From a virus: 46,783 bases of DNA. Below the pieces are notes generated by a model, which did no database searches, was not told where the DNA came from, and saw only the letters and a program-made list of their open reading frames with translations. Below, one piece after another: positions 1 through 6,937 of the stretch. Each line of letters starts with the position of its first letter. The stretch's first letter is position 1. The position numbers and the translations under genes were made by a program. Location of the stretch: positions 1 through 46,783 of IMG/VR virus record IMGVR_UViG_3300025588_000001; one strand, written 5' to 3'.

Positions 1-12
1 CATCATGGCTCC

Positions 13-41
13 ATAATAGCCGACAATAACAGGACTGTCAA
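13..41 (-). promoter_or_regulatory. Leftward promoter at window edge
   Basis: Read on the minus strand this is TTGACA (41-36), a 17-bp spacer ending in GGC, and TATTAT (18-13). It matches the seven other leftward promoters in the left arm. The predicted start of transcription falls near position 6, where an ATG begins (6-4), so the gene leaving the window may be leaderless or have a very short leader. Confidence 0.75.
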
Positions 42-244
42 ACGGATGGTCGGAACGCCTTGTCGATACGATTACTGACCAGGAAGCGAGGTGCTGGCGG
101 CTCGCAGCCATTGTCACACGTGACGATCTCTACCTGTCCCGTTTGCGTGTCTAGCCATGCTATTCCCGGTATAGCCTTGCGCTTCGATTCGCGAGTTGGT
201 ATGTGCCGACAGTAGGACGTTCCGTCCACCTGTATGTACCTCAC
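38..244 (-). CDS. Hypothetical protein, 68 aa
   Basis: I do not recognise this small protein. It has one pair of cysteines in a CDNGC arrangement and a basic KRK stretch. I chose the GTG at 244 because it forms a GTGA overlap with the stop of the upstream gene and has an AAGGG ribosome-binding sequence 12 nt upstream. The in-frame ATG at 256 and GTG at 274 are alternatives with a poorly placed site or none. It is the last gene of the operon before the promoter at the window edge, and its stop codon overlaps that promoter's -35 box. Confidence 0.6.
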   Translation of the reverse strand: MRYIQVDGTSYCRHIPTRESKRKAIPGIAWLDTQTGQVEIVTCDNGCEPPAPRFLVSNRIDKAFRPSV

Positions 245-486
245 GGGGTGACCCATCCCTTCTTCATAATCCACGTCAGAATACCGTCACGCTCCGGCTG
301 GGTCGCGAACTTCGCACGGAGGCGATCGGCTTCCTTCTTCGGCCAGTACTTCTTACCGGGACCTGACATGACTAGCTTGCGTATCTCCGGCTCTATGTCG
401 TCAATCCGATAAGCGTAATCTCCGAGTGCCCCTCGAATAGCTTCGAGAAGAATGTCATCTGCTGCTACAAGCTCTTCAGTAGCCAT
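241..486 (-). CDS. Hypothetical protein, 81 aa
   Basis: A small soluble protein of unknown function. The first half is acidic and predicted helical. A lysine-rich GKKYWPKKEADR segment follows in the middle, and the C-terminus contains WIMKKGW. It starts with ATG behind an AAAGG sequence about 12 nt upstream and overlaps the next gene by GTGA. It is the first gene after the 250-bp repeat-bearing intergenic stretch that follows the helicase gene, so it may have its own transcription start. A possible -10 (TACTAT) lies near 581-586. Confidence 0.7.
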   Translation of the reverse strand: MATEELVAADDILLEAIRGALGDYAYRIDDIEPEIRKLVMSGPGKKYWPKKEADRLRAKFATQPERDGILTWIMKKGWVTP

Positions 487-739
487 GGCGTAAAAGTACC
501 TTTCTGACTTTCAGTCCGCATTCACCTTGGGCCAAGACTGTCTTCACCTAGACTTTATTGAACACACCCTCTTTCTTCCTATAGTATTTGATACCCTCCC
601 TAAAGTCAGAAAGTAAGAAGGTGATCAAGGTTTCTCCAGCTCAGGACGCTGATTTTGCGCTCTTACTTTCGTTCTGACATCGTTCTGACATTCTGCCGTT
701 GAACAAGCGATGTCTGTGTTTCGGTCCATGATCATTTTC
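487..739. other. Gene-free region with repeats; candidate replication origin
   Basis: This 253-bp stretch has no convincing gene and is visibly richer in A and T than its surroundings. The word TTCTGAC occurs at 502, 672 and 683, and its complement GTCAGAA at 605. TCTTACTTT occurs at 661 and near 738, with the complement AAAGTAAGA at 610. The segments at 605-618 and 661-678 therefore form an imperfect inverted repeat. Repeats next to the replicative helicase and primase genes are typical of phage origins (known for the type). That this is the origin is inference. It could instead be an operator or attachment region. Confidence 0.35.
670..691. repeat. Two perfect tandem 11-bp repeats
   Basis: CGTTCTGACAT is present twice in direct succession (670-680 and 681-691). 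The pair lies inside the gene-free region downstream of the helicase gene and contains the TTCTGAC core that recurs elsewhere in that region. It may be a pair of iteron-like binding sites. Confidence 0.7.
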
Positions 740-2212
740 TTACTTTGCTCCATCGTCCATCAGCACAGGAGCAATTCCGATAAAGTTTACGGTTCCCTTT
801 GTCTGCGTTCGGTCGCACGTGGGATAACGCTTCTGAACCACTTCACTGAACCGCTTACGACCGTAGGGAGGCGTACCTTTTATACCGAACTCTTCGATGT
901 GCCATGTCTTGTATCGTGCGTATAGCTGACTGACGGCCCAGCACTTGTACATCGGATAGTCCTCAGCTACCACACGAATCATTCCGGTATCAATACCGAA
1001 GTCGAGGAACTGCAACGGTGGCTCGACAGCAGAGATGGCCCGCTGGCGTGCGGCAAGGCTCTCTTCGGTATCTTGAAGCTCACCTTCGAAGTAACGAAGT
1101 ATTCCTTCGAGTACCCAGTTAAAGATACCGGATCGTTCCGCATGGAGCTTGCGTTTGAGGTTATGGTCGATAGCCCTCGTACGCTTAAAGTAGATGTACT
1201 CCAAGCGGTTCTCGAATGCGCCGTCCGTTGTGTCGAAGTTGATCTCGTAGTTTGTGCCGATGAAAGGCATTACACTTGCACGCCATGTAACCGGTGCAGT
1301 GCCTTTACCTTCTGTAGACATTGACTCGCCACCCGTGATTCGCTTAAGCTCACCGATTCTAAACCGCGAGTGTTGATCGGGTTCACTAAGGAATACGCCT
1401 CGAGCGTTTCGCAGGCCATGAAAGTCGAACTTCGAGTTGTGACGTGATACCACAATTTCCTCGGTACGCATATTACCGAGATACGGACGTAGGATATCAC
1501 CGAGAATGTCTAGTACGGTACTTTTACCGGTATCCGTAGGTCCGATCAGGTTGACGATTCGCTTCTTTTTCGAGTTATCGCCTACTAGAGCGAACCCGAT
1601 CATCACCTGCAAGCGAGCTCCGCCATCCGGTATACTACTCGCTAGGAACGCACGATTTTCATCGCACGTTGCATCGGGTTCGTATTCTACGGATATGCAC
1701 TTCGTTACTAGGCGTGCCGGGTCATGTGGCAGCCATACTATTTCGCCACGACGTGCTGCCGCTCGGTCGAGTACCCCGCTGGAACAGACGAATAGGCTGG
1801 AGTCCTCGTCGAATTCCTCTACGCTGCACAATGATAGGTCACGCATAAGGGATTCGATATCGTGCGGGAAGCTAGCACCGGAGAAGCTGTAGAGACGTTT
1901 TGCTAGAACACCTCGCATACCGCTTTTGTCTTCGGCAGTGTCGAATTCCTGCTTAACGCGGAATCGTGCTACTTCGACAACTGCTTGGAGCAGCTCGGTA
2001 CGGAGACCGTTGGTGTAATCCTCGTAGTACTGACCGTTCCATCGCAACCATCGTTTGTCCTCTACCGTAAAGTAGAGCTCGCTAGAGAAACGAAGTGCCG
2101 CTTTTGCGATATCACGTGGATTAAGGCGTTCGATGGTGAGGTGCGTTTTGAGCGACGCCATGAAGGACTCGAGCTCCGGGCTTATTCCGGAGGATGAGGT
2201 CGAAGTGGTCAT
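740..2212 (-). CDS. SF3/D5-type replicative helicase (phage/plasmid primase C-terminal family)
   Basis: A 490-residue replication helicase of the P4/D5 type. Visible motifs are Walker A GPTDTGKST (about residue 220), a Walker B-like GVFLSEPD (about 272) and a sensor-like FIGTN (about 313), in the order expected for superfamily 3. The N-terminal ~200 residues resemble the D5_N region that precedes this ATPase. In many phages the domain is fused behind a PriPol primase. Here the PriPol is a separate upstream gene, so the two probably work together to prime and unwind DNA. I chose ATG 2212 because AAGGA lies 5 nt upstream. This gives a 92-nt overlap with the PriPol gene, and ATG 2161 is the alternative. 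The repeat-rich candidate origin lies directly downstream. Confidence 0.88.
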   Translation of the reverse strand: MTTSTSSSGISPELESFMASLKTHLTIERLNPRDIAKAALRFSSELYFTVEDKRWLRWNGQYYEDYTNGLRTELLQAVVEVARFRVKQEFDTAEDKSGMRGVLAKRLYSFSGASFPHDIESLMRDLSLCSVEEFDEDSSLFVCSSGVLDRAAARRGEIVWLPHDPARLVTKCISVEYEPDATCDENRAFLASSIPDGGARLQVMIGFALVGDNSKKKRIVNLIGPTDTGKSTVLDILGDILRPYLGNMRTEEIVVSRHNSKFDFHGLRNARGVFLSEPDQHSRFRIGELKRITGGESMSTEGKGTAPVTWRASVMPFIGTNYEINFDTTDGAFENRLEYIYFKRTRAIDHNLKRKLHAERSGIFNWVLEGILRYFEGELQDTEESLAARQRAISAVEPPLQFLDFGIDTGMIRVVAEDYPMYKCWAVSQLYARYKTWHIEEFGIKGTPPYGRKRFSEVVQKRYPTCDRTQTKGTVNFIGIAPVLMDDGAK

Positions 2213-3065
2213 CTCGGTCCTTGAGTTTGAACTCGGCACCTCGCCAGTGTCTGATGAAGTCACGTTCCTCGTACGGTCGCTTACCGTTCTTCTCATCGGT
2301 TCGTTCCACGACCTCTAGCCATATACCGTATGCCTCCTCTTCGGACTTCCTTTGCAGACATAGTTGCCATACTAGGAGAGCTAGGGTGGTATCGTGATTC
2401 TCATCGTTCGGTACACCGTTCTGTCGCATGTCGTCAATCTGCTTCTGCGTGAGCTTGCTATGATCAACGGCTTTACCACTATGTGAGAGTTTTGGACGAT
2501 GGTTCGGCCACTTCAGCAGCAAGTCATAAATTGCTTCTCCATCGTCCGCATCTCCGGGTGCGAACTCTAGCCATTTGTACGGTATCAATTCCTCACTTGT
2601 CTTGCTGAGCTTTCGCGAGGGCGGAATGAAAGCGATACCGTTCTTTCCCTGGTAGTCTATTCCGAGTGCTATCGGTACCTTTCGTTTGCCTAGCGTGTTC
2701 ACATATAGGTGAAAGCCACCGCTAGGTGTCTGCGAAATGGCCTGTACCTTAAGCGTAGCCATGCCTTTTTCGGCTGCATACGCAAGGAATTCGTCCAGTA
2801 GGCCCTTGTTCTGGACGTCAAAGTCGAATACATCGTAAACGTGCCCCGTAATTACCGCGAGCATGTCCCCGACACCATTCAACCATCGATAGTAGTTCTC
2901 TAGGCCGGGCTTAGTGTGTTGCCATTGCGGCTCAAGAGAGAACGCGTGTCCACGCCTTTTATGCGCTAGGACAATCGGTACACCATCGGAAGCTAGCCAT
3001 TGTAGCACATCGACAGTACCGTCGCAGAACAGATTGACAGGTGCTGGTGGATCGGGTATGCTAAT
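2121..3065 (-). CDS. Bifunctional primase-polymerase (PriPol) domain protein
   Basis: An archaeo-eukaryotic-type primase/polymerase domain that makes primers and extends DNA. Features matching the family are TGHVYDVFDFD (catalytic acidic region), TPSGGFHLYV (the conserved His strand) and GKNGIAFIPPS. The C-terminal third is helical and charged. No ATG, GTG or TTG stands near the ribosome-binding site. The first standard start is GTG 3008, which has no such site and begins right at the domain edge. A perfect GGAGG lies 7 nt before an in-frame ATT at 3065. Starting there gives about 19 extra N-terminal residues that look like a normal primase N-terminus, so I give 3065 as the likely start and 3008 as the fallback. 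Transcription probably starts at the promoter at 3184-3213. Confidence 0.82.
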   Translation of the reverse strand: MSIPDPPAPVNLFCDGTVDVLQWLASDGVPIVLAHKRRGHAFSLEPQWQHTKPGLENYYRWLNGVGDMLAVITGHVYDVFDFDVQNKGLLDEFLAYAAEKGMATLKVQAISQTPSGGFHLYVNTLGKRKVPIALGIDYQGKNGIAFIPPSRKLSKTSEELIPYKWLEFAPGDADDGEAIYDLLLKWPNHRPKLSHSGKAVDHSKLTQKQIDDMRQNGVPNDENHDTTLALLVWQLCLQRKSEEEAYGIWLEVVERTDEKNGKRPYEERDFIRHWRGAEFKLKDRDDHFDLILRNKPGARVLHGVAQNAPHHRTP

Positions 3066-3099
3066 GGTATTACCTCCGATGCCGCGGGGGTAGGAGCTT

Positions 3100-3165
3100 A
3101 ACCGGATATGCCACCTCTCCGGTTACCTCCCGAGAAGGGCTTGGGAACGCCACCCAGGCCCTTCT
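3100..3165 (-). promoter_or_regulatory. Two hairpins in the primase leader
   Basis: The ~110-nt leader between the promoter and the primase gene can form two stems. One is 8 bp plus a wobble pair and 4 more bp with a 7-nt loop (3133-3165). The other is a 7-bp stem (3100-3124). Neither is followed by a T run, so they are not classical terminators. They could control translation of the primase, whose GGAGG site lies about 23 nt downstream of the second stem. Confidence 0.5.
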
Positions 3166-3183
3166 CCCTATTCATAGACCATG

Positions 3184-3213
3184 ATCATACACCCGAATTG
3201 ACCAAGCTGTCAA
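3184..3213 (-). promoter_or_regulatory. Leftward promoter for primase-helicase genes
   Basis: On the minus strand: TTGACA (3213-3208), an 18-bp spacer, then TATGAT (3189-3184). The spacer is 1 bp longer than in its sister promoters. The -35 box overlaps the stop codon of the MazG-like gene, and a TTGA/TCAA inverted repeat covers it. Confidence 0.75.
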
Positions 3214-3662
3214 GGCTTAGCGTTTGACGCACCGTCCTCGACCCTTTGCAGTGCTTTCTCGAGACCTGCGCGCAATACGGAATCGGTCTCGTTGTGATCG
3301 TTGGTCATATGCTCGATAGCGAAGATCGCGGCCCATGCGGTATCCGAGAGCTCTTTGAGCAGCTTCGCATAGGCTGCGGGATCGGCCGGCTTACGTGGAT
3401 TTTGTCCAGTCAGCAGGATTAGCTCCGCGATAGCTTCTCCCGCCTCCTCCGCTGGCTTGGTAACGCGGGCCCAGGTCTGTGCGAGGTTCGGACCGCCGTT
3501 ACCCGCTTTGTACGCCGGTGATGCGTTCTCGTCCAGGTAATTGCTTACCTTCGCGATGCATTGCCGCACGTAGTACGGGAAGATGCTAGTCGGTAGGAGC
3601 TGGTCGGGATTGGTCCATTGCGCGTCGCTCGGGGATTGCGACGGCGGGTGATCCGTGTTCAC
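3210..3662 (-). CDS. MazG-like nucleotide pyrophosphohydrolase
   Basis: A 150-residue all-alpha NTP pyrophosphohydrolase-like protein. It has the metal-binding pattern of the superfamily: KPAEEAGEA in one helix and, about 28 residues later, KELSDTAW (the ExxE...ExxD arrangement). Such enzymes hydrolyse (d)NTPs to monophosphates, and in phages they are thought to clean nucleotide pools or lower ppGpp (known for the family). The substrate here is unknown. I chose the GTG at 3662 because AAGGA is well placed upstream. It overlaps the end of the upstream gene by 77 nt, which is unusual but supported by that site. The gene ends at the next promoter. Confidence 0.75.
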   Translation of the reverse strand: MNTDHPPSQSPSDAQWTNPDQLLPTSIFPYYVRQCIAKVSNYLDENASPAYKAGNGGPNLAQTWARVTKPAEEAGEAIAELILLTGQNPRKPADPAAYAKLLKELSDTAWAAIFAIEHMTNDHNETDSVLRAGLEKALQRVEDGASNAKP

Positions 3663-4098
3663 GTTGATATATCCTTATCAGTTCGTCGATGGGCTTGCGC
3701 CCCTGTCGTTGTGACTGCTTGTCATCGCCCATCATGATGGACGCTAGGAGGTCGAAGCGGTCATAGGTAGCTTGCGTTGCCTGCTTAATGGCTTCGTCGA
3801 TAACGTCCTTGTACCTCTCGAGACCTTCCTTTACCGTGTCGTCGATTTGAATTCGCACGATAAGTGCTAGGTCACCACGAAAGCCGTCGAGCTTGTCGTT
3901 AATTCTCCTTTCCGTTGCGTGTATTTCCTGCAGACACTCGTGCGCCTCTCTCGTTGCTTGCTTGAGTTCCCGCAACGCTTGCTGAGCTTTGTCTTCCTGC
4001 GACACATTCGGACCGCGTGCAGTCACCGAATTCCCCTTCGTGCTGATGGTAGTGTAGGTTCTGTACACCGAACCCGGCGCCGACACGTTCGTACTCAT
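3586..4098 (-). CDS. Coiled-coil hypothetical protein, 170 aa
   Basis: The N-terminal ~30 residues are Ser/Thr-rich. They are followed by a charged helical section (about residues 35-75, with QALRELKQATREAHECL) likely to form a coiled coil, then a second helical block and a Pro-rich C-terminus. I do not recognise a family. ATG 4098 is the only plausible start, but it lacks a clear ribosome-binding site. The gene overlaps the upstream gene by 200 nt and the MazG-like gene by 77 nt, so this is the densest overlap in the left arm. Translation may depend on coupling to the upstream gene. Confidence 0.7.
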   Translation of the reverse strand: MSTNVSAPGSVYRTYTTISTKGNSVTARGPNVSQEDKAQQALRELKQATREAHECLQEIHATERRINDKLDGFRGDLALIVRIQIDDTVKEGLERYKDVIDEAIKQATQATYDRFDLLASIMMGDDKQSQRQGRKPIDELIRIYQREHGSPAVAIPERRAMDQSRPAPTD

Positions 4099-4384
4099 GC
4101 CGATTCGGGTGCCCGATTTCCGGACACTGACATATACCGCCAACACACGACCGGTGCTTTCCCGCTTTGCAGTCAGGATCGACAATAGGCTCCGCGTGTG
4201 CCTCGATAGCAGTGTGCGGCTCACCGATAATCAGCACCTCCACTACGTGGCGTTCCAGCACGGTGTGTCCCGTTTCCGAACAGTGCGATAGCGCACCAGT
4301 AGCTGCCCCGCTGGTAGGACAGTCGCGGCATTCGAAGTGCGTGTAGTTGGATACTGGCTTCGTACGTATGTCGAATTGCGTCAT
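3899..4384 (-). CDS. Cys/His-rich putative zinc-binding protein, 161 aa
   Basis: The first ~95 residues contain paired metal-ligand candidates: FECRDC, then SHCSETGH, then DCKAGKHRSC and GICQCPEIGH. They look like two zinc-finger-like modules. The last ~65 residues are read from the same DNA as the start of the next gene in another frame, and they have low complexity. Either the overlap is real or that tail is only read-through sequence before the next stop. The start is ATG 4384, which forms ATGA with the upstream stop. Function unknown. Confidence 0.6.
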   Translation of the reverse strand: MTQFDIRTKPVSNYTHFECRDCPTSGAATGALSHCSETGHTVLERHVVEVLIIGEPHTAIEAHAEPIVDPDCKAGKHRSCVGGICQCPEIGHPNRHEYERVGAGFGVQNLHYHQHEGEFGDCTRSECVAGRQSSASVAGTQASNERGARVSAGNTRNGKEN

Positions 4385-4782
4385 AGACGCATACCTACCT
4401 TCTGCTCGGCACGGTAACGGCGTTGCGCATGATATACGCGTATGAGGTCGGTGCACTCCACTACGCGATATTGCGATTCGTATGTCGTACACGGGTTACC
4501 TGAGCCGCACCAGCATACCGGGCAGTCACAGGCTTCGATTGCCCGCTGGTCACGTGCGTTAAGCAGCTCAGCGATAAGGCGATCACGCGACCAGTGCTGT
4601 AGTGCTAGCATTACCTCGTCGCTATTACGTACCAGTCCCGGTACGCCTCGTGGCATCGGCGGATAGACATCGTGAATGAGCATTTCGATCAGCTCAATGG
4701 CGCGCATTTGCGTAATGCGGCGATACCACGTATCCCACGGCTCGCGATGCTGTAGCCAGTGGATAACGCCTACGCCAGCCAT
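4381..4782 (-). CDS. Cys-rich hypothetical protein, 133 aa
   Basis: The N-terminal ~75 residues are helical with WDTWYRRITQ. A tight cysteine cluster CDCPVCWCGSGNPC follows (about residues 86-99) and probably binds zinc. The C-terminus is basic. The start is ATG 4782, overlapping the upstream stop as TAATG. No family recognised. It belongs to a run of small cysteine-rich genes (3.9-5.5 kb). Confidence 0.7.
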   Translation of the reverse strand: MAGVGVIHWLQHREPWDTWYRRITQMRAIELIEMLIHDVYPPMPRGVPGLVRNSDEVMLALQHWSRDRLIAELLNARDQRAIEACDCPVCWCGSGNPCTTYESQYRVVECTDLIRVYHAQRRYRAEQKVGMRL

Positions 4783-4907
4783 TAGATCAGCCCGAAGTGT
4801 AGGAGGACGAGAATGCTCGTCACGATGAAGAACACGACGATCAACGCACAAAGACCCACGATGATTACGAAGAACCAGTTGAATGCCTTATCGTCGTCGA
4901 TTGGCAT
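4782..4907 (-). CDS. Small single-pass membrane protein, 41 aa
   Basis: The sequence starts MPIDDDKAFNW and continues as one uninterrupted hydrophobic helix of about 26 residues. It ends with a short C-terminal tail. A strong AAGGAGG site lies 6 nt before ATG 4907, and the stop overlaps the next start as TAATG, so it is very likely translated despite its size. The N-terminal acidic residues suggest the N-terminus may be outside. The role is unknown. Candidates are an antiholin-like, superinfection-exclusion or membrane-anchoring function. Confidence 0.7.
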   Translation of the reverse strand: MPIDDDKAFNWFFVIIVGLCALIVVFFIVTSILVLLHFGLI

Positions 4908-5055
4908 TACGTGCCTCCTTGTTGCGTGCGCGTGTACGTTGCTTCTGAGCGGCTCGTTGACACTTAACGGAGCAGTACTTCTTGATCGCGTCCATGCTTT
5001 CGATGATGAACGTGTTTTCGCAGTGCATATAGGCGCACTTAATCGCGTGACTCAT
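4888..5055 (-). CDS. FCS-like zinc finger protein, 55 aa
   Basis: The pattern C-x4-C followed by KKYCSVKCQ is the short treble-clef arrangement in which a YCS..C knuckle is followed by a basic tail. Here the tail is QKQRTRARNK and continues Arg-rich. Such proteins often bind nucleic acid (family knowledge). The specific role here is unknown. ATG 5055 overlaps the upstream stop as ATGA, and the end overlaps the next gene by 20 nt. Confidence 0.72.
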   Translation of the reverse strand: MSHAIKCAYMHCENTFIIESMDAIKKYCSVKCQRAAQKQRTRARNKEARNANRRR

Positions 5056-5471
5056 CGCGACATTTGCACTTCGTACTGACGCGTGTCGTTCGGCGTGTCA
5101 TCGGTGCCGAGAATCTTCGGCTTGAGGTCGTATGCGCCATTCGTCATGTGCGCCGTCCACCTATCCAGCGCCATCTTTCCGACTCCACCGCACAACGGGT
5201 GAACCCACCAGCCGAACGTACGGCCCTTCGTCCACCCTTCCGTTGACTTGCGGTCACGGCGAGTGATCTTGGTACGCCTGCCGCTGGAACGTGTACTGGC
5301 ACCGCAGCCGCAATACTCCGCCGGCATAGCGGTAACCCACTCGACATGTGCATCGTTGACCAGATTGCCGAGGTCATCGGTCATTGCGTCGGAATCGGGT
5401 TCCAGCGCGCGAACGAACTCCTCAGCCTCCTTGTGGTCCTCGAACCTAAGCAGGACCAATCGTGCGGTCAC
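5052..5471 (-). CDS. Hypothetical protein with zinc-knuckle-like cysteines, 139 aa
   Basis: GTG 5471 follows a strong GGAGGAG site. The first ~30 residues (LVLLRFEDHKEAEEFVRAL) read like a beta-alpha unit and resemble the start of the 59-residue protein at 14625-14804, which has FLAIEDDNAAEEFLRQV. The middle has EYCGCGASTRSSGRRTK, a CxC cluster in a basic stretch. WWVHPLCGG follows. I do not recognise the family. Confidence 0.7.
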   Translation of the reverse strand: MTARLVLLRFEDHKEAEEFVRALEPDSDAMTDDLGNLVNDAHVEWVTAMPAEYCGCGASTRSSGRRTKITRRDRKSTEGWTKGRTFGWWVHPLCGGVGKMALDRWTAHMTNGAYDLKPKILGTDDTPNDTRQYEVQMSR

Positions 5472-5479
5472 TTCTCCTC

Positions 5480-5611
5480 CTAACGTATGCCGAACATCCA
5501 GCGGATCGGGAACGGTATCAGCCGCCGAATTGCGTAACGCTCAAGGCGCCTTGCGCTCATCGGGGCGTAGTACCCCCGTCGCTTCCGTCGTGTACTGCGT
5601 CTCTGTGCCAC
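5480..5611 (-). CDS. Small Arg-rich protein, 43 aa
   Basis: Very basic (14 Arg in 43 residues). The chosen start, GTG 5611, sits behind GGAGG about 8 nt upstream. It also lies about 20 nt after the -10 box of the promoter at 5631-5659, so it is the first gene of a new transcript. It overlaps the 3' end of the preceding gene by 71 nt in another frame. It could bind nucleic acid, but it may also be only a leader peptide. Confidence 0.5.
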   Translation of the reverse strand: MAQRRSTRRKRRGYYAPMSARRLERYAIRRLIPFPIRWMFGIR

Positions 5612-5861
5612 TTCCACCACCTCCACTACCAGTATAGCCGGAAGTGACAGGGTTGTCAAGGTTGCTGAACCAACGCTTAACGGTTTCCGCATCGGCACCG
5701 ATGATTACTTCGATTGTGAACATGCGACGGAACAAACGCGGAAAGCGCTTGAACGGGTGATTGTCGACCACTACGGTCTGTCGAACGAAGGGATCGTCAA
5801 TCGGCTTCTGAAAGTCGACCGTGTCACCGTTGACCCTCGTGGTGATATGGCAGCCGGTCAC
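5541..5861 (-). CDS. Hypothetical protein, 106 aa
   Basis: The start ATG 5861 forms ATGA with the upstream stop. The first ~75 residues look globular (FTIEVIIGADAETVKRWF). A Gly-rich linker (SGYTGSGGGGSGT) and a polar tail follow. The linker is encoded by promoter and ribosome-binding-site DNA for the next transcript, so its composition may be dictated by those signals. Family not recognised. Confidence 0.62.
   Translation of the reverse strand: MTGCHITTRVNGDTVDFQKPIDDPFVRQTVVVDNHPFKRFPRLFRRMFTIEVIIGADAETVKRWFSNLDNPVTSGYTGSGGGGSGTETQYTTEATGVLRPDERKAP
5631..5659 (-). promoter_or_regulatory. Leftward promoter inside a coding region
   Basis: TTGACA (5659-5654), a 17-bp spacer ending in GGC, TATACT (5636-5631). 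It lies inside the 3' part of the 106-aa gene. A TGACA/TGTCA inverted repeat with a 4-nt centre covers the -35 box and could be an operator. Confidence 0.75.
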
Positions 5862-6232
5862 GGGTACATCGCCTCCTTGGCACGTGGCGTAACGATTACC
5901 TGGAACGCGTCCTTGAACGCTTCGTGCGGTATAGCTTGGAAGATCGGCTGCATTGACGCAAGCCAGATACCGTTGCCTAGCAACGCGAACGGATGGAAGT
6001 GGTACATGAGTGGGCGATCGAAGGTAGCGTCACTTCCACGCCACATAAACGGCCGCGACATTTGCTCCGGCGGCAATACGAGGTGTTGCCCCTTTAGGGG
6101 ACCGTCCACGAATATAGGCGCAACGTAATCCCGATTAGCCGGTACACGCTTAACCAGCATGTAACCGAGATCTGCTGCCTGTGTTTCGAGTTCGCGGAAC
6201 GGTGCTTCCGGATCGGGGTCAGGACACGTCAT
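5858..6232 (-). CDS. Hypothetical protein, 124 aa
   Basis: A soluble protein with a predicted helical start (FRELETQAADLGYMLVKRVP). A beta-rich middle (YVAPIFVDGPLKGQHLVLP) follows, with several aromatic residues. The C-terminal FQVIVTPRAKEAMYP resembles the end of a small alpha/beta fold. Start ATG 6232 by ATGA overlap. Function unknown. Confidence 0.68.
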   Translation of the reverse strand: MTCPDPDPEAPFRELETQAADLGYMLVKRVPANRDYVAPIFVDGPLKGQHLVLPPEQMSRPFMWRGSDATFDRPLMYHFHPFALLGNGIWLASMQPIFQAIPHEAFKDAFQVIVTPRAKEAMYP

Positions 6233-6555
6233 TGCACAGGCCTTTCGAAGGTTTCGGTAGGTGAAGCGTCGGTGAGCCGATCCTTGAGTGACGGTCTCGG
6301 CATTACCATCGTTGCGTCGGGTGGCTCCGCTGGACCACGATCGAGTAGGTCGGCCCAGTTCCACGTACCGTCGATAACCTTGGACAGGTATGCGCCGGGA
6401 CCGTTACTGCATTCGCACACGAATAGGAGCGCCGTTGCTCCGCGTACGTTAAAAAGCGATACACCTACCGGCTTGATCGTTTTAAGCCGATGATTGTGTA
6501 CGTGCTTCTCCTCTTCCGGAACGGTACCGAGGTAAAGCCAGTTACCTAGTCGCAT
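6229..6555 (-). CDS. Hypothetical protein, 108 aa
   Basis: ATG 6555 has GAGGA just upstream and overlaps the previous gene by 14 nt. The protein appears beta-rich up to about residue 65 (VGVSLFNVRGATALLFVCE). It then becomes Pro/Asp-rich and probably disordered. No recognised domain. Confidence 0.65.
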   Translation of the reverse strand: MRLGNWLYLGTVPEEEKHVHNHRLKTIKPVGVSLFNVRGATALLFVCECSNGPGAYLSKVIDGTWNWADLLDRGPAEPPDATMVMPRPSLKDRLTDASPTETFERPVQ

Positions 6556-6937
6556 CGTCCTCTATCTCCTCTATCTTGAGCATTGGCCAGCAACGGTGAA
6601 CGAAGCCGTCCGTATCGCGAATGACGAACTCGCCACCGTTACCGTAGGAAAGCAGGACGCCTTCCACTACGGGTTCGTTGTTGTCCAGCGTGACACGCAC
6701 GTGCCTACCGAGGTACTTTGCGTTGACGTTCTCTACCTTGTCCAGCGAATCGAGTACGTCAACGCGTTCACCGGCAATCGTTACGGTAACGCCGGGCATC
6801 TCGGTCCTTTGCGGGTGAACGCTGAACCCGCTGACGGTAGCGTACTCGAATAGCTGACCGTCAATGAACAGCCTCGGTACCTCGCTTACACCGTCATGTA
6901 CGACCTGCAGTAGCTTTGCTATCTTCACCGGACTCAT
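6542..6937 (-). CDS. Beta-rich hypothetical protein, 131 aa
   Basis: Residues about 75-125 (KYLGRHVRVTLDNNEPVVEG then VLLSYGNGGEFVIRDTDG) look like an SH3/KOW- or Sm-like small beta barrel of the kind phages use in RNA- or DNA-associated proteins. The fold suggestion is inference only. ATG 6937 overlaps the end of the helix-turn-helix gene by 44 nt. Two other left-arm proteins (11546-12331, and possibly 25121-25513 on the right) may have a similar barrel. Confidence 0.68.
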   Translation of the reverse strand: MSPVKIAKLLQVVHDGVSEVPRLFIDGQLFEYATVSGFSVHPQRTEMPGVTVTIAGERVDVLDSLDKVENVNAKYLGRHVRVTLDNNEPVVEGVLLSYGNGGEFVIRDTDGFVHRCWPMLKIEEIEDDATR

